A stretch of DNA of 64,000 nt, taken from Planctomycetaceae bacterium. Its GTDB lineage: Bacteria > Planctomycetota > Planctomycetia > Planctomycetales > Planctomycetaceae. The stretch is from contig JAKFUG010000014.1 of the NCBI GenBank assembly GCA_021732785.1, positions 124,001 to 188,000 on the forward strand, given 5' to 3'. Positions 36,480 through 47,221 of this stretch are shown here, in pieces (position 1 is the stretch's first letter; each line of letters opens with the position of its first letter). The position numbers and the translations under genes are program-made. The notes under the pieces were generated by a model. It did not search any database and was not told the origin of the DNA. It saw only the letters and a list, made by a program, of their open reading frames with translations.

Positions 36480-37388
36480 GTGTCTGCCAGCGTGTTGTCC
36501 CGATACCTCGATCCCGAAGTGCTGCAACAGACGGCGGACCGGCCGATTGAACCGGCGTCACTCGTGCTGGGGTCACTCGCCGGGGGGCACAAATCGCCGC
36601 TGGCGGGATTTGCGGTCGAGTTCGCCGGGCATCGCGAGTATGTCGTGGGCGATGACCCCAAGCACATCGACTGGCGGTTGTATCACAAGCGCGAACGCTA
36701 CTTCATCAAACAGTACGAAATGGAGACGAACTTCGTCTGCCATCTGCTGCTCGATGTCAGCGCCTCGATGCGTTACGGCGACGGTCGCCAGCAAAAACTG
36801 CTCTATGCGGAGCAACTCGCCACAACCTTGGCTTACTCAGTCGTCCAACAGCACGACAAAGTGTCCCTTGCCACGTTCGACGATCAGGTCCGCGGCTACG
36901 TTCCCCCCGGCAGCACGCTCACGCAGGTGGTGAAGCTGACCCAACATCTCGATGAGGTCCAACCCGTCGAGAAAACCCGGATGCCGGAATGTCTGGTGGA
37001 ACTCGCCGGGCGGATGGGCCGCCGCGAAATCATCATGATTTTCAGCGACTTTTTTACTGACTTAACAGCGCTGGAACCCGCATTACAACGGCTGCGCTAC
37101 GATCGTCACGAAGTGGTGCTGTTTCAGATTCTGCATCATCACGAACTGACGTTCGATCTCGACGGCATGATCAAGTTCCAGGGATTGGAAGCGGCCGACG
37201 AAATGCTCACGCAGACGGAAGACATCCGCAAAGGATATCTCGAAGCCTTAAAACGCTTCGAGGACGAGTTCGCCGCGGTCTGCCAGCGTAACCGCATTGA
37301 GCACGTCGTCATCGACACCAGCCGCAACCCGGGCGATGCGATGCTCGATTACCTGAACCATCGCGATCTGCTGCTGCGGACGCGATAG
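36480..37388 (+). CDS. DUF58 domain-containing protein
   Basis: 302 aa from GTG 36480. The DUF58 signature GHREYVVGDDPKHIDWRLYHKRERYFIKQYEME (about residues 59-91) is followed by a vWA-like domain with DVSASM as MIDAS and IIMIFSDFFTDLTALE. DUF58 proteins are standard partners of MoxR ATPases in bacterial gene clusters and are thought to take part in client recruitment. No membrane helix, so probably cytoplasmic. Last gene of the 17953-37388 run, followed by a stem-loop terminator. Confidence 0.93.
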   Translation: MSASVLSRYLDPEVLQQTADRPIEPASLVLGSLAGGHKSPLAGFAVEFAGHREYVVGDDPKHIDWRLYHKRERYFIKQYEMETNFVCHLLLDVSASMRYGDGRQQKLLYAEQLATTLAYSVVQQHDKVSLATFDDQVRGYVPPGSTLTQVVKLTQHLDEVQPVEKTRMPECLVELAGRMGRREIIMIFSDFFTDLTALEPALQRLRYDRHEVVLFQILHHHELTFDLDGMIKFQGLEAADEMLTQTEDIRKGYLEALKRFEDEFAAVCQRNRIEHVVIDTSRNPGDAMLDYLNHRDLLLRTR

Positions 37389-37439
37389 CAGACGCTGACA
37401 AAGTCGCCATCACGCGCAGTGTAATGGCGATTGGAAAGA

Positions 37440-37475
37440 AAGAAGCCCGGCATCTTATGAGATGCCGGGCTTCTT
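37440..37475. terminator. Bidirectional stem-loop terminator between DUF58 gene and fusA
   Basis: Arms 37440-37455 and 37460-37475 (AGATGCCGGGCTTCTT) are exact reverse complements over 16 nt with a 4-nt loop, located between two converging genes. U-rich flanks (TTCTTT on plus, its equivalent on minus) are compatible with termination in both directions. It also contains GAAGCCC at its foot, like the REP-like hairpins, so it may have originated from one. Confidence 0.75.
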
Positions 37476-37499
37476 TGCGTCTATTCATCGCGGAAAACG

Positions 37500-39647
<2,148 letters not shown>

Positions 39648-40067
39648 GATCGAACGAGAATCCTGATAGAGAGTGAAAAATCGGTGTTCGTCGCCACGGG
39701 ACTTCCGTGGGAACAAAACAGTTTCAGCGATCCGTTCGCAACATGACGGCGAACGGGGAAGACAGCGGTTGAACTCGGGGGAATCGCCTTCGTCGCGATG
39801 GGTGCCGCCGTGGCAAACAACGGTGGCGAGCAAACAGAAATTCCCGGGGTGTCAGCGACGCGGCGGCAACCCGGAGTGGTTGCCGTCGTGACGGCCGTGG
39901 TGATCAGCGGCAGGGTTCCGTCCCCTCGCGATCAATCCGCGGTCCGCCACGCGATGAACATCGGCGGTGGCACTTCCCAGATCAACATGACGTTTTAACC
40001 TATCGTGATTAAGACAGACGTGGTCGACAAAAAGTTCCCGAACCGACATCATTGAGATCACACTGGA

Positions 40068-40089
40068 ATCACGGGAAATTACCCGTGAT
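40068..40089. other. Small perfect inverted repeat (operator-like or hairpin)
   Basis: ATCACGGG (40068-40075), 6-nt spacer AAATTA, CCCGTGAT (40082-40089). An AT spacer between two GC-containing 8-nt arms has the look of a dimeric regulator operator. It has no U-run for termination. It lies about 290 nt before rlmN, so the regulated gene is not obvious. Confidence 0.35.
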
Positions 40090-40340
40090 GTGGAGCAACG
40101 AGGCGGGACTCTTGGCGAGCAAGTCTGGCAGCGCAGCCTGGAAATCGATTCCTTATCGGATTCCCGAGCACATTAAGAATAACTTTCCCGGATGTCGGGA
40201 GGAAGATCATCCCTGAGAAAAAATGATGAAAACTTGATGGATCGTCCCAAAAATGAACACGCGGACACTATTCCGCACCCGGGAAGAGGTGGGATGTGGG
40301 AGCCCGCGCACAACAAAATTCTCGATTTGAGTTTGCTGTC

Positions 40341-40349
40341 TGCTATACT
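40341..40349 (+). promoter_or_regulatory. Extended -10 promoter candidate for rlmN
   Basis: TGCTATACT matches the extended -10 pattern TGn-TATAnT with one mismatch. It is 31 nt upstream of the rlmN ATG, so a transcript would start roughly 24 nt before the codon. No good -35 hexamer at 17 bp, which is acceptable for extended -10 promoters. Confidence 0.45.
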
Positions 40350-40379
40350 GCGAGACTGTCGCTATGCGGCACCACGATC

Positions 40380-41501
40380 ATGACCACGACCACACTCTCC
40401 GTTGATGCACTGCCCGTTACACGCCCCCGCGTGACCGAATTGTCCCGCGCTGCGCTGGCGGAATGGTGCATCGAACGCGGTGTTCCCGGTTACCGCGCGG
40501 ATCAAATCCGCCGCTGGATTTTCGGCAAACGGGTCCGATCCTTCACCGAGATGCACGACATCCCGGCGTCGCTGCGAACCCAACTGTCCGAAGCGTTCTC
40601 GCTGTTCCCCGCCAAGATCGTGCAGCATCTGACGGCGCGCGATCAGACCGAAAAACTGCTGCTGGAACTGCACGACGGCGAATTTATCGAATGCGTCCTG
40701 ATGCGCGAACCCGACCGCCGGACGATTTGCATCAGCACGCAAGTCGGCTGTGCGATGGGCTGCGTCTTCTGCGCCAGCGGGCTTCAGGGCCTGAAACGCA
40801 ACCTCACCACGGGCGAAATCCTCGAACAGGTTTTGCTGCTGGATCGGTTGCTCGGCCCGGATGAACGGATCACAAACCTCGTCGTAATGGGGATCGGTGA
40901 ACCACTCGCCAACTTGCGAGCACTCCTTCCGGCACTCGACAGCGTTAGCGATAAAGGCGGTCTCGGACTCGGTGCCCGCCGCATCACGATTTCGACCGTC
41001 GGCCTCCCGGAAAAAATTCGTGAACTGGCGAAAACCGGCAAGGCGTATAATCTGGCGGTGTCACTGCACGCCCCGAATAATGCGCTGCGAACGCAATTGG
41101 TCCCGGTCAACGAAAAAATTGGCATTGACGAAGTTCTGGAAGCGGCAGACGATTTCTTTGCCGAGACCGGCCGCCGGGTGACTTATGAGTATGTGCTGCT
41201 TTCGGGGCTGAACGATAGTCCGCAAGAAGCCCGTGAACTCGCCCGACGGTTGCAATCGCGGATTGCGCATGTCAACCTGATTCCCATGAACGGCGTGACG
41301 GATCTGCCGTTCGTCGAACCCACGGCCCCGCGGACGAACGAATTCGTGGCGATTTTAGAAAGCTTTGGAATTCCCGCGACCGTGCGGAAACGCAAAGGAG
41401 CGGACATCGACGCCGCCTGCGGACAATTACGACTGCATCAACTCAGCCCGGCCCCCGCGTCATCGGACGCTGTGGACGAACCGGTGCTCCGCGACGAGTA
41501 G
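40380..41501 (+). CDS. rlmN: 23S rRNA (adenine-2503-C2)-methyltransferase / tRNA A37 methylase
   Basis: 373-aa radical SAM enzyme. The cluster-binding CxxxCxxC is CAMGCVFC (C124, C128, C131). It is followed by NLTTGEILEQV, VVMGIGEPLANL (SAM binding), ISTVGLPEKI, NLAVSLHAPN, and the C-terminal RKRKGADIDAACGQL, whose Cys forms the methyl-transfer intermediate. Start at ATG 40380; an upstream frame extends to 40296 but is not conserved-looking and passes through the promoter candidate. Probably the first gene of rlmN-permease-sco. Confidence 0.95.
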   Translation: MTTTTLSVDALPVTRPRVTELSRAALAEWCIERGVPGYRADQIRRWIFGKRVRSFTEMHDIPASLRTQLSEAFSLFPAKIVQHLTARDQTEKLLLELHDGEFIECVLMREPDRRTICISTQVGCAMGCVFCASGLQGLKRNLTTGEILEQVLLLDRLLGPDERITNLVVMGIGEPLANLRALLPALDSVSDKGGLGLGARRITISTVGLPEKIRELAKTGKAYNLAVSLHAPNNALRTQLVPVNEKIGIDEVLEAADDFFAETGRRVTYEYVLLSGLNDSPQEARELARRLQSRIAHVNLIPMNGVTDLPFVEPTAPRTNEFVAILESFGIPATVRKRKGADIDAACGQLRLHQLSPAPASSDAVDEPVLRDE

Positions 41502-41531
41502 CCCGTCGCCTGTCTCCCGGAACCTTCATTC

Positions 41532-42407
41532 GTGTCGACTGTGCCCATTGCGGCCCATGGAACGACGCCCTCGTTTGCGGTCACCACGCCCACCCCGGTC
41601 GCGGCACCATTCTGGTTGCCCGTCTGGTCGCTGGCGCGGCGTGAACTCGTCCGTTTCCTGCGACAACGAACGCGACTGGTCGGAGCCCTCGGACAACCGA
41701 TTCTGTTCTGGATTCTCTTCGGCGCAGGATTGCACGGATCTTTCCGCGGACCGGCTGACATGTCTTACCAGGAATATTTCTTTCCCGGTGTGGCAGTCAT
41801 GATCGTCCTGTTCACGGCGATCTTCTCGACGATTTCCATCATTGATGACCGAGCCAACGGGTTTCTCCAAGGCGTGCTGGTGTCCCCGGTGCCGCGGTTG
41901 GGAATTGTGCTCGGCAAGGTCTTCGGCGGCGCGACGTTGGCCGTTCTGCAGACTGTGTTGTTCCTGATCATCGGCCCGCTATTGTCGATGATCGGCCTTG
42001 CGCCGGAAATCACAACGGGGCTGACGGCAAGCAACGCTGTCTTCGTCATTGCATGGCTGGCATGGCTCGGCATCACGTTGACGGCGCTGGGCTACTGCAT
42101 CGCGTGGCAAATGGATTCGACGCATGGTTTTCATGCGATTATGAGCGTATTTCTCATGCCGATGTGGTTGCTGTCGGGAGCCTTCTTCCCGGCAGATCAC
42201 CACGGTTGGCTGAGTGTTGTCATTCGGTTGAATCCGCTGACGTACGGAGTGGCGGGGTTGCGGCGACTGATGTCGTCCAATCCGCTCGCCGTGGCGGATT
42301 TGCCGGCATGGCCGGTGTGCGGGACGGTCACCGGTCTGTTTGGTTTCGTGTGTCTCACCGGAGCGGTCTGGCTGACCAATCGCCAGAGCGCGCACAACGC
42401 CCGATAA
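41532..42407 (+). CDS. ABC-2 type transporter permease
   Basis: 291 aa with about six membrane helices. The N-terminus LARRELVRFLRQRTRLVGALGQPILFWILFGAGL, the mid-segment YQEYFFPGVAVMIVLFTAIFSTISIIDDRANGFLQGVLVSPVPR, and GAFFPADHHGWLSVVIRLNPLTYGVAGLRR near the C-terminus are standard ABC-2 permease landmarks. GTG start 41532, 30 nt after rlmN. Neither neighbour encodes an ATP-binding subunit, so the partner ATPase must be encoded elsewhere. Placement before a Sco-type protein suggests a link to respiratory copper-site assembly, but the substrate is not determinable here. Confidence 0.88.
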   Translation: MSTVPIAAHGTTPSFAVTTPTPVAAPFWLPVWSLARRELVRFLRQRTRLVGALGQPILFWILFGAGLHGSFRGPADMSYQEYFFPGVAVMIVLFTAIFSTISIIDDRANGFLQGVLVSPVPRLGIVLGKVFGGATLAVLQTVLFLIIGPLLSMIGLAPEITTGLTASNAVFVIAWLAWLGITLTALGYCIAWQMDSTHGFHAIMSVFLMPMWLLSGAFFPADHHGWLSVVIRLNPLTYGVAGLRRLMSSNPLAVADLPAWPVCGTVTGLFGFVCLTGAVWLTNRQSAHNAR

Positions 42408-42439
42408 CGGCGACGGTGTCGTCCCCTTGGATTACTTGA

Positions 42440-43258
42440 ATGAACGGTTCGAACAGTTTGCCCGCCAGTCCGGACGTCGCTCGTCCTGCCTGTGGTGTGC
42501 GTCCGGTCTTTCTGTGGACCGGCAGCCTCTTGTGGGGCGTCGTGCTGGTGGGTCTCGTCGTGATGTGGCAGAACCAGCGGCAACGTGATGCCGCCGCATC
42601 GTCCGACGAACGGAGCGATTCCCGTCTCGAATCCCCGGACAAAGACACGAAAGTCGTCACCATTCCCGTCAACACGGCGACCGACGGGCAGGTGATCAAT
42701 CTCTCCGATCTGATGGGGCAATCGAAACCCGCGGCCGATGTGCCACTGTGGGACCCGAACGGGATTGAAGATTTCTCGTTCACCAACTGCGATGGCCGCA
42801 CGGTCACCAAGGCCGACCTGCTGGGTAAACCGTGGGCAATCTGTTTCGTCTTCACGAAGTGCCTCGGCCCGTGTCCCATCGTGACGCGGCAACTGCGGAC
42901 ATTGCAGGACCGGTTGAAAGACGCCGATGTCCGGTTGGTGACGCTCACCGTCGATCCCATCCGTGACACCCCCGAAGCCCTGCTCGAATACGCCAAGATT
43001 AACGGGGCCGACCTCGGCAAGTGGTACTTCCTCACCGGTGATCAAACCGCAATTTACGGCCTGATCCACCGCGGTTTCCGCATGCCCGTCCAGGAAGTCA
43101 CCGGCCCAACACGGCAGGAAGGCTTCGAAATCATCCACTCGACCAACGTGATGCTCGTCGATGCCGAAGGCGTCGTCCGCGCGAAATTCAACGCCGCAAA
43201 AGACGAAGACATGGTGTCGCTCCGCAAAGAACTGTTGAAACTCTCAACCCCCCCGTGA
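42440..43258 (+). CDS. Sco1/SenC-family copper chaperone (thioredoxin fold)
   Basis: 272 aa, membrane-anchored by a helix at about residues 23-43, with an exported thioredoxin-like domain. The copper-binding CxxxC is CLGPC (C141, C145) in CFVFTKCLGPCPIVTRQL, and the partner His is in EIIHSTNVMLVD (about residue 233). LVTLTVDPIRDTPEALLEYA is typical of the family. Sco proteins insert copper into the CuA site of cytochrome c oxidase. Here it may act with the upstream permease. Its TGA overlaps by two bases with the first REP-like unit of the RAYT cassette. Confidence 0.92.
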   Translation: MNGSNSLPASPDVARPACGVRPVFLWTGSLLWGVVLVGLVVMWQNQRQRDAAASSDERSDSRLESPDKDTKVVTIPVNTATDGQVINLSDLMGQSKPAADVPLWDPNGIEDFSFTNCDGRTVTKADLLGKPWAICFVFTKCLGPCPIVTRQLRTLQDRLKDADVRLVTLTVDPIRDTPEALLEYAKINGADLGKWYFLTGDQTAIYGLIHRGFRMPVQEVTGPTRQEGFEIIHSTNVMLVDAEGVVRAKFNAAKDEDMVSLRKELLKLSTPP

Positions 43259-43286
43259 AGCCCAGGGACTGCCGTCCCTGGGAAGT
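43257..43286 (-). repeat. REP-like unit 1 (left end of RAYT cassette)
   Basis: GAAG, then a 9-bp stem CCCAGGGAC/GTCCCTGGG (43261-43269, 43274-43282) with a 4-nt loop TGCC, then AAGT. Abuts the RAYT stop codon at 43287. Its reverse complement is identical over 30 nt to the unit inside leuS (46095-46124). Confidence 0.9.
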
Positions 43287-43808
43287 TTACTTATCAATCA
43301 GCGCCGACCAAACCCACGCCCCCTCATGGATGTGATCAAGAATGTACCGGTAAACATTCTTCTGGTGCGCTCGATCCCGTATCCGCACCACTTTGCCACG
43401 AACGGCCCACAGCTTCCCGCGAAACCCGGAGTCATGCGCCACAAACGTGGCGTGTTTCTTGGCCAATCCCAACGGGATCCGGGCATCGCCGTCATCCAGT
43501 TGCACTTGAAGATGCGCATGCTGGCCGCCACAACTCACGGTGAGAATGTTGCCGCCAAGTTGCTGTAAACGATCTCGTAACGCCGCACCGATGATCGGCC
43601 GGAATACGGAATCAATGACCGCCCCGGCTTGCTTCAAGTCCTGCTGATGTTCGTAGTGGCGGCGCTCGTATTGCCCTTCCGGCGGCGGCGATTTGTAATC
43701 GCCTTCGATGTGCTCGCGGTGATGTCGCGTGCGAAAACCGCGCGGGTCGCCCGGGAGCCAACTGCCGTAGGTGGAGATGATGAGGTGGAACCAGACTCGT
43801 GGAGTCAT
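43287..43808 (-). CDS. REP-associated tyrosine transposase-like (Y1/HUH) protein
   Basis: 173 aa. The HUH metal-binding motif is QHAHLQV (H97, H99). The candidate nucleophile is in NVYRYILDH (Y153 or Y155), close to the C-terminus as in Y1 transposases. The N-terminus TYGSWLPGDPRGFRTRHHREHIEGDY is typical of the stand-alone transposase-like proteins common in planctomycetes. It is single-copy-sized (IS200/IS605-like fold without TnpB). The flanking inverted palindromes make a RAYT role likely: nicking and joining single-stranded DNA at REP hairpins. Some residues of classical IS200 TnpA are not recognisable, so activity is unproven. Confidence 0.85.
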   Translation of the reverse strand: MTPRVWFHLIISTYGSWLPGDPRGFRTRHHREHIEGDYKSPPPEGQYERRHYEHQQDLKQAGAVIDSVFRPIIGAALRDRLQQLGGNILTVSCGGQHAHLQVQLDDGDARIPLGLAKKHATFVAHDSGFRGKLWAVRGKVVRIRDRAHQKNVYRYILDHIHEGAWVWSALIDK

Positions 43809-43827
43809 GTTGATTCTCTTCTCAAAA

Positions 43828-43857
43828 ACTTCCCAGGGACGGCAGTCCCTGGGCGTC
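43828..43857 (+). repeat. REP-like unit 2 (right end of RAYT cassette)
   Basis: Same hairpin as unit 1 in opposite orientation (stem 43832-43840 and 43845-43853, loop GGCA). One of 30 positions differs: the foot reads GACG instead of GAAG on the minus strand. It lies 19 nt upstream of the RAYT start and 2 nt from the leuS stop, so it may serve both as the RAYT leader and the leuS 3' end. Confidence 0.88.
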
Positions 43858-43859
43858 TG

Positions 43860-46800
43860 TCACTTCACGACCATGTTCAGCAACTTTCCTGCAACATACA
43901 CCACTTTCACGACCGTTTTCCCAGACAACTGCTGTGCAATCGCATCAATCGCATTCGCTGCGGCTTCGATGGTCGCTTGATCCGCGTCCTTCGGCACCGT
44001 CACCTTACCGCGGACTTTCCCGTTGATCTGCACCGGGATTTCCATCTCCGCTTCAACTAACAACGCGGGGTCATACGTCGGCCACGGTTCGTATGCCAAT
44101 GTGGTGGTGTGACCCAGCAACTGCCATAACTCTTCGGCGAGGTGCGGGGCGAACGGGCTGAGCAACAGCACGAACGATGACAACACGCTCTTCGGGCGCA
44201 CGTCGTGGCTGGTGAATTCATTCGTGAACTCCATCATCCGACTGATCGCGGTGTTGAACTGCAATCGCTCGATGTCGTCCGTCACCGCTTTGATCGTCTT
44301 GTGCAGCACGCGCAACTGTCCCGGCGTCGGCGGCACGTCCTGCACGGCGTCAGCGAGGCGAATGTCATCGGCCCGGTCATCTGCCACGAGTCGCCACACG
44401 CGGCCGAGGAACCGGAAGATGCCGTCGACTCCCGCCATGCTCCACGGCTTGGTCGCTTCGAGCGGCCCCATGAACATCTCGTACAGCCGCAAAGAATCGG
44501 CCCCGTATTCCTTCACGACCGTGTCCGGATTGATCACGTTGCCGCGCGATTTGGACATTTTGTAGGAGCGGGCGTCAACTTGGATCGAAGGATTATCCTT
44601 AAGGACCCAGGTATCACCACTTTTTTCGACTTGGGATGCATCAATTGGAGCGTACCTAGCCGCCGTATAAACGCTCGCGATTTCCACCGTAGGAACCGGG
44701 ACCACCGATGTTGTGCTCCATTTCAAATCCTTATCTTTAATGGAGAGCCATTCGTCGGTCAGTGGATGTTTCAATCCATTGAACTCCATCTCGCCGAGGA
44801 TCATCCCTTGATTGACCAACCGCGCGAATGGTTCGGGACACGTCACATGCCCGCGGTCGAAGAGGACTTTGTGCCAGAACCGCGCGTACAAGAGGTGCAG
44901 CACCGCGTGCTCGGCCCCGCCGATGTAGAGGTCCACCGGCAACCAGTATTTTTCCTTCGCCGGATCGATGAAGCGGTCGCTGTTCTTGTTGTCGCAGAAC
45001 CGCAAGTAGTACCAGCAACTGCCGGCCCATTGCGGCATGCTGTTCGTCTCGCGCTTCAGCTTCGTGCCGTCCGCCGCGGTGGCGTAGAGCCAATCCGCCG
45101 GGGCCTTCGACAACAACGGCTCGGGCGTGCCGGTCGGCTGGAAATCTTCCATCTCCGGCAACCGCACGGGCAAATCGGCATCGGTCACCGCGCGGACCAT
45201 TCCCGTCGGCTCGCCATGACTATCGAGTTCATGCCAGATCGGAAACGGCTCACCCCAGTACCGCTGCCGTGAGAAGAGCCAGTCGCGCAGGCGATAATTC
45301 ACCGCCTGCTTGCCGAGGCCTTGGGTGGCGAGATCGGCGGTGATCTTCGTTTTGAACTCGGCAGTGGGGAGACCGGTGTAGGGACCGGAGTTGATGGCCG
45401 TACCATACTCCCCGAAGGCCTTCTTGAAGCAACCCGGCTCGATCCTATAAGACTGACGGAGTTGCACGGCATCGTCTTCGGAAACCCGGTCCCCGTGAAG
45501 GATTCGCCGCTCGATTTCGATGTACGAAAGGAAGTCATCCTGCATGATCTCGCAACTGCTGACGACATCCTTAACGGCATTCGCGAGCTTTCCTGGATCA
45601 TCGCCCACGCTGTGCCAGCTATGAAATGGCCCCAACATGTCGACGTTCGCGATTAACCAGGCATCGGGAGGCGCCACGACGGGAGTGACGTTGATTCCCA
45701 TCGCATTGGCGAACTCCCAGTCGCGTTCATCATGCGCGGGGACGGCCATGATCGCGCCGGTGCCGTAGCTGATGAGGACATAATCGGCGATCCAGACGGG
45801 GACGCGTTCGCCGTTGACGGGGTTGATCGCATAGCCGCCGGTGAAAACGCCGCTCTTTTCTTTTGCGAGATCGGTGCGGTCGAGATCGCTCTTGAGCGAC
45901 GCTTTCTGACGGTATTCATCGACCGCGGCGCGTTGGGCTGGCGTGGTGATGGTGTCGACGAGCGGATGTTCCGGCGCGAGGACCATGTAGGTCACGCCGA
46001 ACAATGTGTCCGGGCGGGTGGTGTAGACGCGGATGACGTTGGGTTCGGGGGTGGTGGGGAAACCGGATTTGGTCCGCACGCTTTTCCATTCATCACTTCC
46101 CAGGGACGGCAGTCCCTGGGCTTCCGGCTGGCTCTTGACTCTCGACTCTTGACTCTCGACTAAGAAATCCACCTCTGCACCAACGCTCTTGCCGATCCAG
46201 TTCTTCTGCAACGCCTTGATCGATTCCGACCAGTTGAGTGGTTCCAATTCGTCGATGAGCCGTTCGGCGTATGCGGTGATACGGAGCATCCATTGTTTCA
46301 ACCGGCGGCGTTCGACAGGATGGTTACCGCGATCGCTTTTGCCGTCGGCGGTGACTTCTTCATTCGCGAGGACAGTCCCGAGAGCCGGGCACCAGTTCAC
46401 CGGGGCTTCGTGGATGTAGGCGAGCCGGTTCGCGTCCTGATAGTTCCGGACGGCGATGTCCCCCTGCGAACGCACGTCCGCGGGGATCGGCAACTCGGCG
46501 ATCGGTCTTCCCTTGCCGACGCGCCGCTCACCGTCCGGGCCGGTCCACGGGTAGTTCGGGTCGTACCACGTGTCGAAGAGCTGGAGAAAAATCCATTGCG
46601 TCCAGCGGACATATTCCGGGTCGGTGGTCGCGAGTTCGCGGCTCCAGTCGTAACTGAAGCCGAGCATTTTCAACTGGCGTTTGAACGTGTCGATGTTTTT
46701 GAGCGTGGTGACCCGCGGATGGGTGCCGGTCTTGATGGCGTGCTGTTCCGCCGGGAGTCCGAAGGCGTCCCAGCCCATCGGATGGAGCACGTTCTTGCCG

Positions 46801-47006
46801 CGCATGCGATTGAACCGGCAGACGATGTCCGTCGCCGTGTACCCCTCGGGGTGACCGACGTGCAACCCGTCCCCCGACGGATACGGGAACATATCGAGGA
46901 CGTACAGCTTCGGTTTGGACGGGTCGAACTCGACGCGGAACGTCTGGTTCTTCTCCCAAAACTGTTGCCACTTGGGTTCAATCCGTTGAGCGTCGTATCG
47001 AGGCAT
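43860..47006 (-). CDS. leuS: Leucyl-tRNA synthetase, unusually long
   Basis: 1048-aa class I synthetase charging tRNA-Leu. HIGH-type HVGH (residues 49-52, in [15 protein letters not shown]), CP1 editing-domain motifs TTRPDTLFG and [37 protein letters not shown] (YKMSKSRGN, about residue 815), and the C-terminal anticodon-binding domain are all present. The frame is uninterrupted, so it is probably functional. It is about 190 aa longer than E. coli LeuRS. Extra material is visible at about 282-312 (translated REP-like unit plus a tandem repeat), about 449-529 between [10 protein letters not shown] and [14 protein letters not shown], and about 750-812 before KMSKS. The last two look lower in GC than their surroundings. 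Confidence 0.95.
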   Translation of the reverse strand: MPRYDAQRIEPKWQQFWEKNQTFRVEFDPSKPKLYVLDMFPYPSGDGLHVGHPEGYTATDIVCRFNRMRGKNVLHPMGWDAFGLPAEQHAIKTGTHPRVTTLKNIDTFKRQLKMLGFSYDWSRELATTDPEYVRWTQWIFLQLFDTWYDPNYPWTGPDGERRVGKGRPIAELPIPADVRSQGDIAVRNYQDANRLAYIHEAPVNWCPALGTVLANEEVTADGKSDRGNHPVERRRLKQWMLRITAYAERLIDELEPLNWSESIKALQKNWIGKSVGAEVDFLVESQESRVKSQPEAQGLPSLGSDEWKSVRTKSGFPTTPEPNVIRVYTTRPDTLFGVTYMVLAPEHPLVDTITTPAQRAAVDEYRQKASLKSDLDRTDLAKEKSGVFTGGYAINPVNGERVPVWIADYVLISYGTGAIMAVPAHDERDWEFANAMGINVTPVVAPPDAWLIANVDMLGPFHSWHSVGDDPGKLANAVKDVVSSCEIMQDDFLSYIEIERRILHGDRVSEDDAVQLRQSYRIEPGCFKKAFGEYGTAINSGPYTGLPTAEFKTKITADLATQGLGKQAVNYRLRDWLFSRQRYWGEPFPIWHELDSHGEPTGMVRAVTDADLPVRLPEMEDFQPTGTPEPLLSKAPADWLYATAADGTKLKRETNSMPQWAGSCWYYLRFCDNKNSDRFIDPAKEKYWLPVDLYIGGAEHAVLHLLYARFWHKVLFDRGHVTCPEPFARLVNQGMILGEMEFNGLKHPLTDEWLSIKDKDLKWSTTSVVPVPTVEIASVYTAARYAPIDASQVEKSGDTWVLKDNPSIQVDARSYKMSKSRGNVINPDTVVKEYGADSLRLYEMFMGPLEATKPWSMAGVDGIFRFLGRVWRLVADDRADDIRLADAVQDVPPTPGQLRVLHKTIKAVTDDIERLQFNTAISRMMEFTNEFTSHDVRPKSVLSSFVLLLSPFAPHLAEELWQLLGHTTTLAYEPWPTYDPALLVEAEMEIPVQINGKVRGKVTVPKDADQATIEAAANAIDAIAQQLSGKTVVKVVYVAGKLLNMVVK
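46095..46124 (+). repeat. REP-like unit 3 inside the leuS coding sequence
   Basis: Identical over 30 nt to the reverse complement of unit 1 (stem 46099-46107 and 46112-46120, loop GGCA). On the leuS (minus) strand the GAAG foot is at 46124-46121. In the leuS frame it is read as [11 protein letters not shown]-type residues within the start of the CP1 editing domain. Confidence 0.92.
46134..46161. repeat. Two tandem 14-bp repeats inside leuS
   Basis: CTTGACTCTCGACT occurs twice back to back (46134-46147, 46148-46161), 9 nt from REP-like unit 3. It is translated in leuS as [11 protein letters not shown]. Such GAGTC-rich direct repeats look like non-coding intergenic sequence that was carried into the gene together with the palindrome. 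Confidence 0.85.
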
Positions 47007-47221
47007 GGGGAGGGTCTAGTGCTAAGGGTCAAGTGTCAAGTGCCGAAGACGGACGGCTTGCCGTTTCGCGCCCCGGGGTGAGAACAGACAGCGTTCTCCC
47101 ACTTTCGGTTCACCAGGTGGACCGCGGAAGACTGTCAGTGTAAAAGTATGGGGCGGGAATTCCAATTGGATGCGATTCCCGGACCATGCGCTCGATCGGT
47201 CTTCCAGAAGAATGATTGACG

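Larger units (their letters stand above)
39648..40379. other. Long intergenic region fusA / rlmN, no gene seen
   Basis: 732 nt between divergent genes. Both strands were read without finding a convincing protein or tRNA. Plus-strand frames starting at 39673 and 39798 have unnatural composition. The region holds an 8-bp hairpin (40068-40089) and, near its right end, an extended -10 promoter candidate for rlmN. It is large for this otherwise compact stretch, so a small RNA or a long fusA leader is possible but unsupported. Confidence 0.5.
43257..43857 (-). mobile_element. RAYT cassette bounded by inverted REP-like units
   Basis: A 601-nt segment consisting of one HUH-transposase gene between two 30-nt inverted units (43257-43286 and 43828-43857, 29 of 30 identical when inverted). 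It fits exactly between the sco stop (43256-43258) and the leuS stop (43860-43862). No target-site duplication is evident, as expected for single-strand HUH transposition. The arrangement matches REP-RAYT modules (REPtrons) described in enterics and pseudomonads. Confidence 0.75.

Noticed and set aside
43860-47006. leuS as a pseudogene because of repeats in its reading frame
   Set aside because: The frame is continuous with all catalytic and editing motifs intact, so it is better viewed as an insertion-tolerant functional gene.
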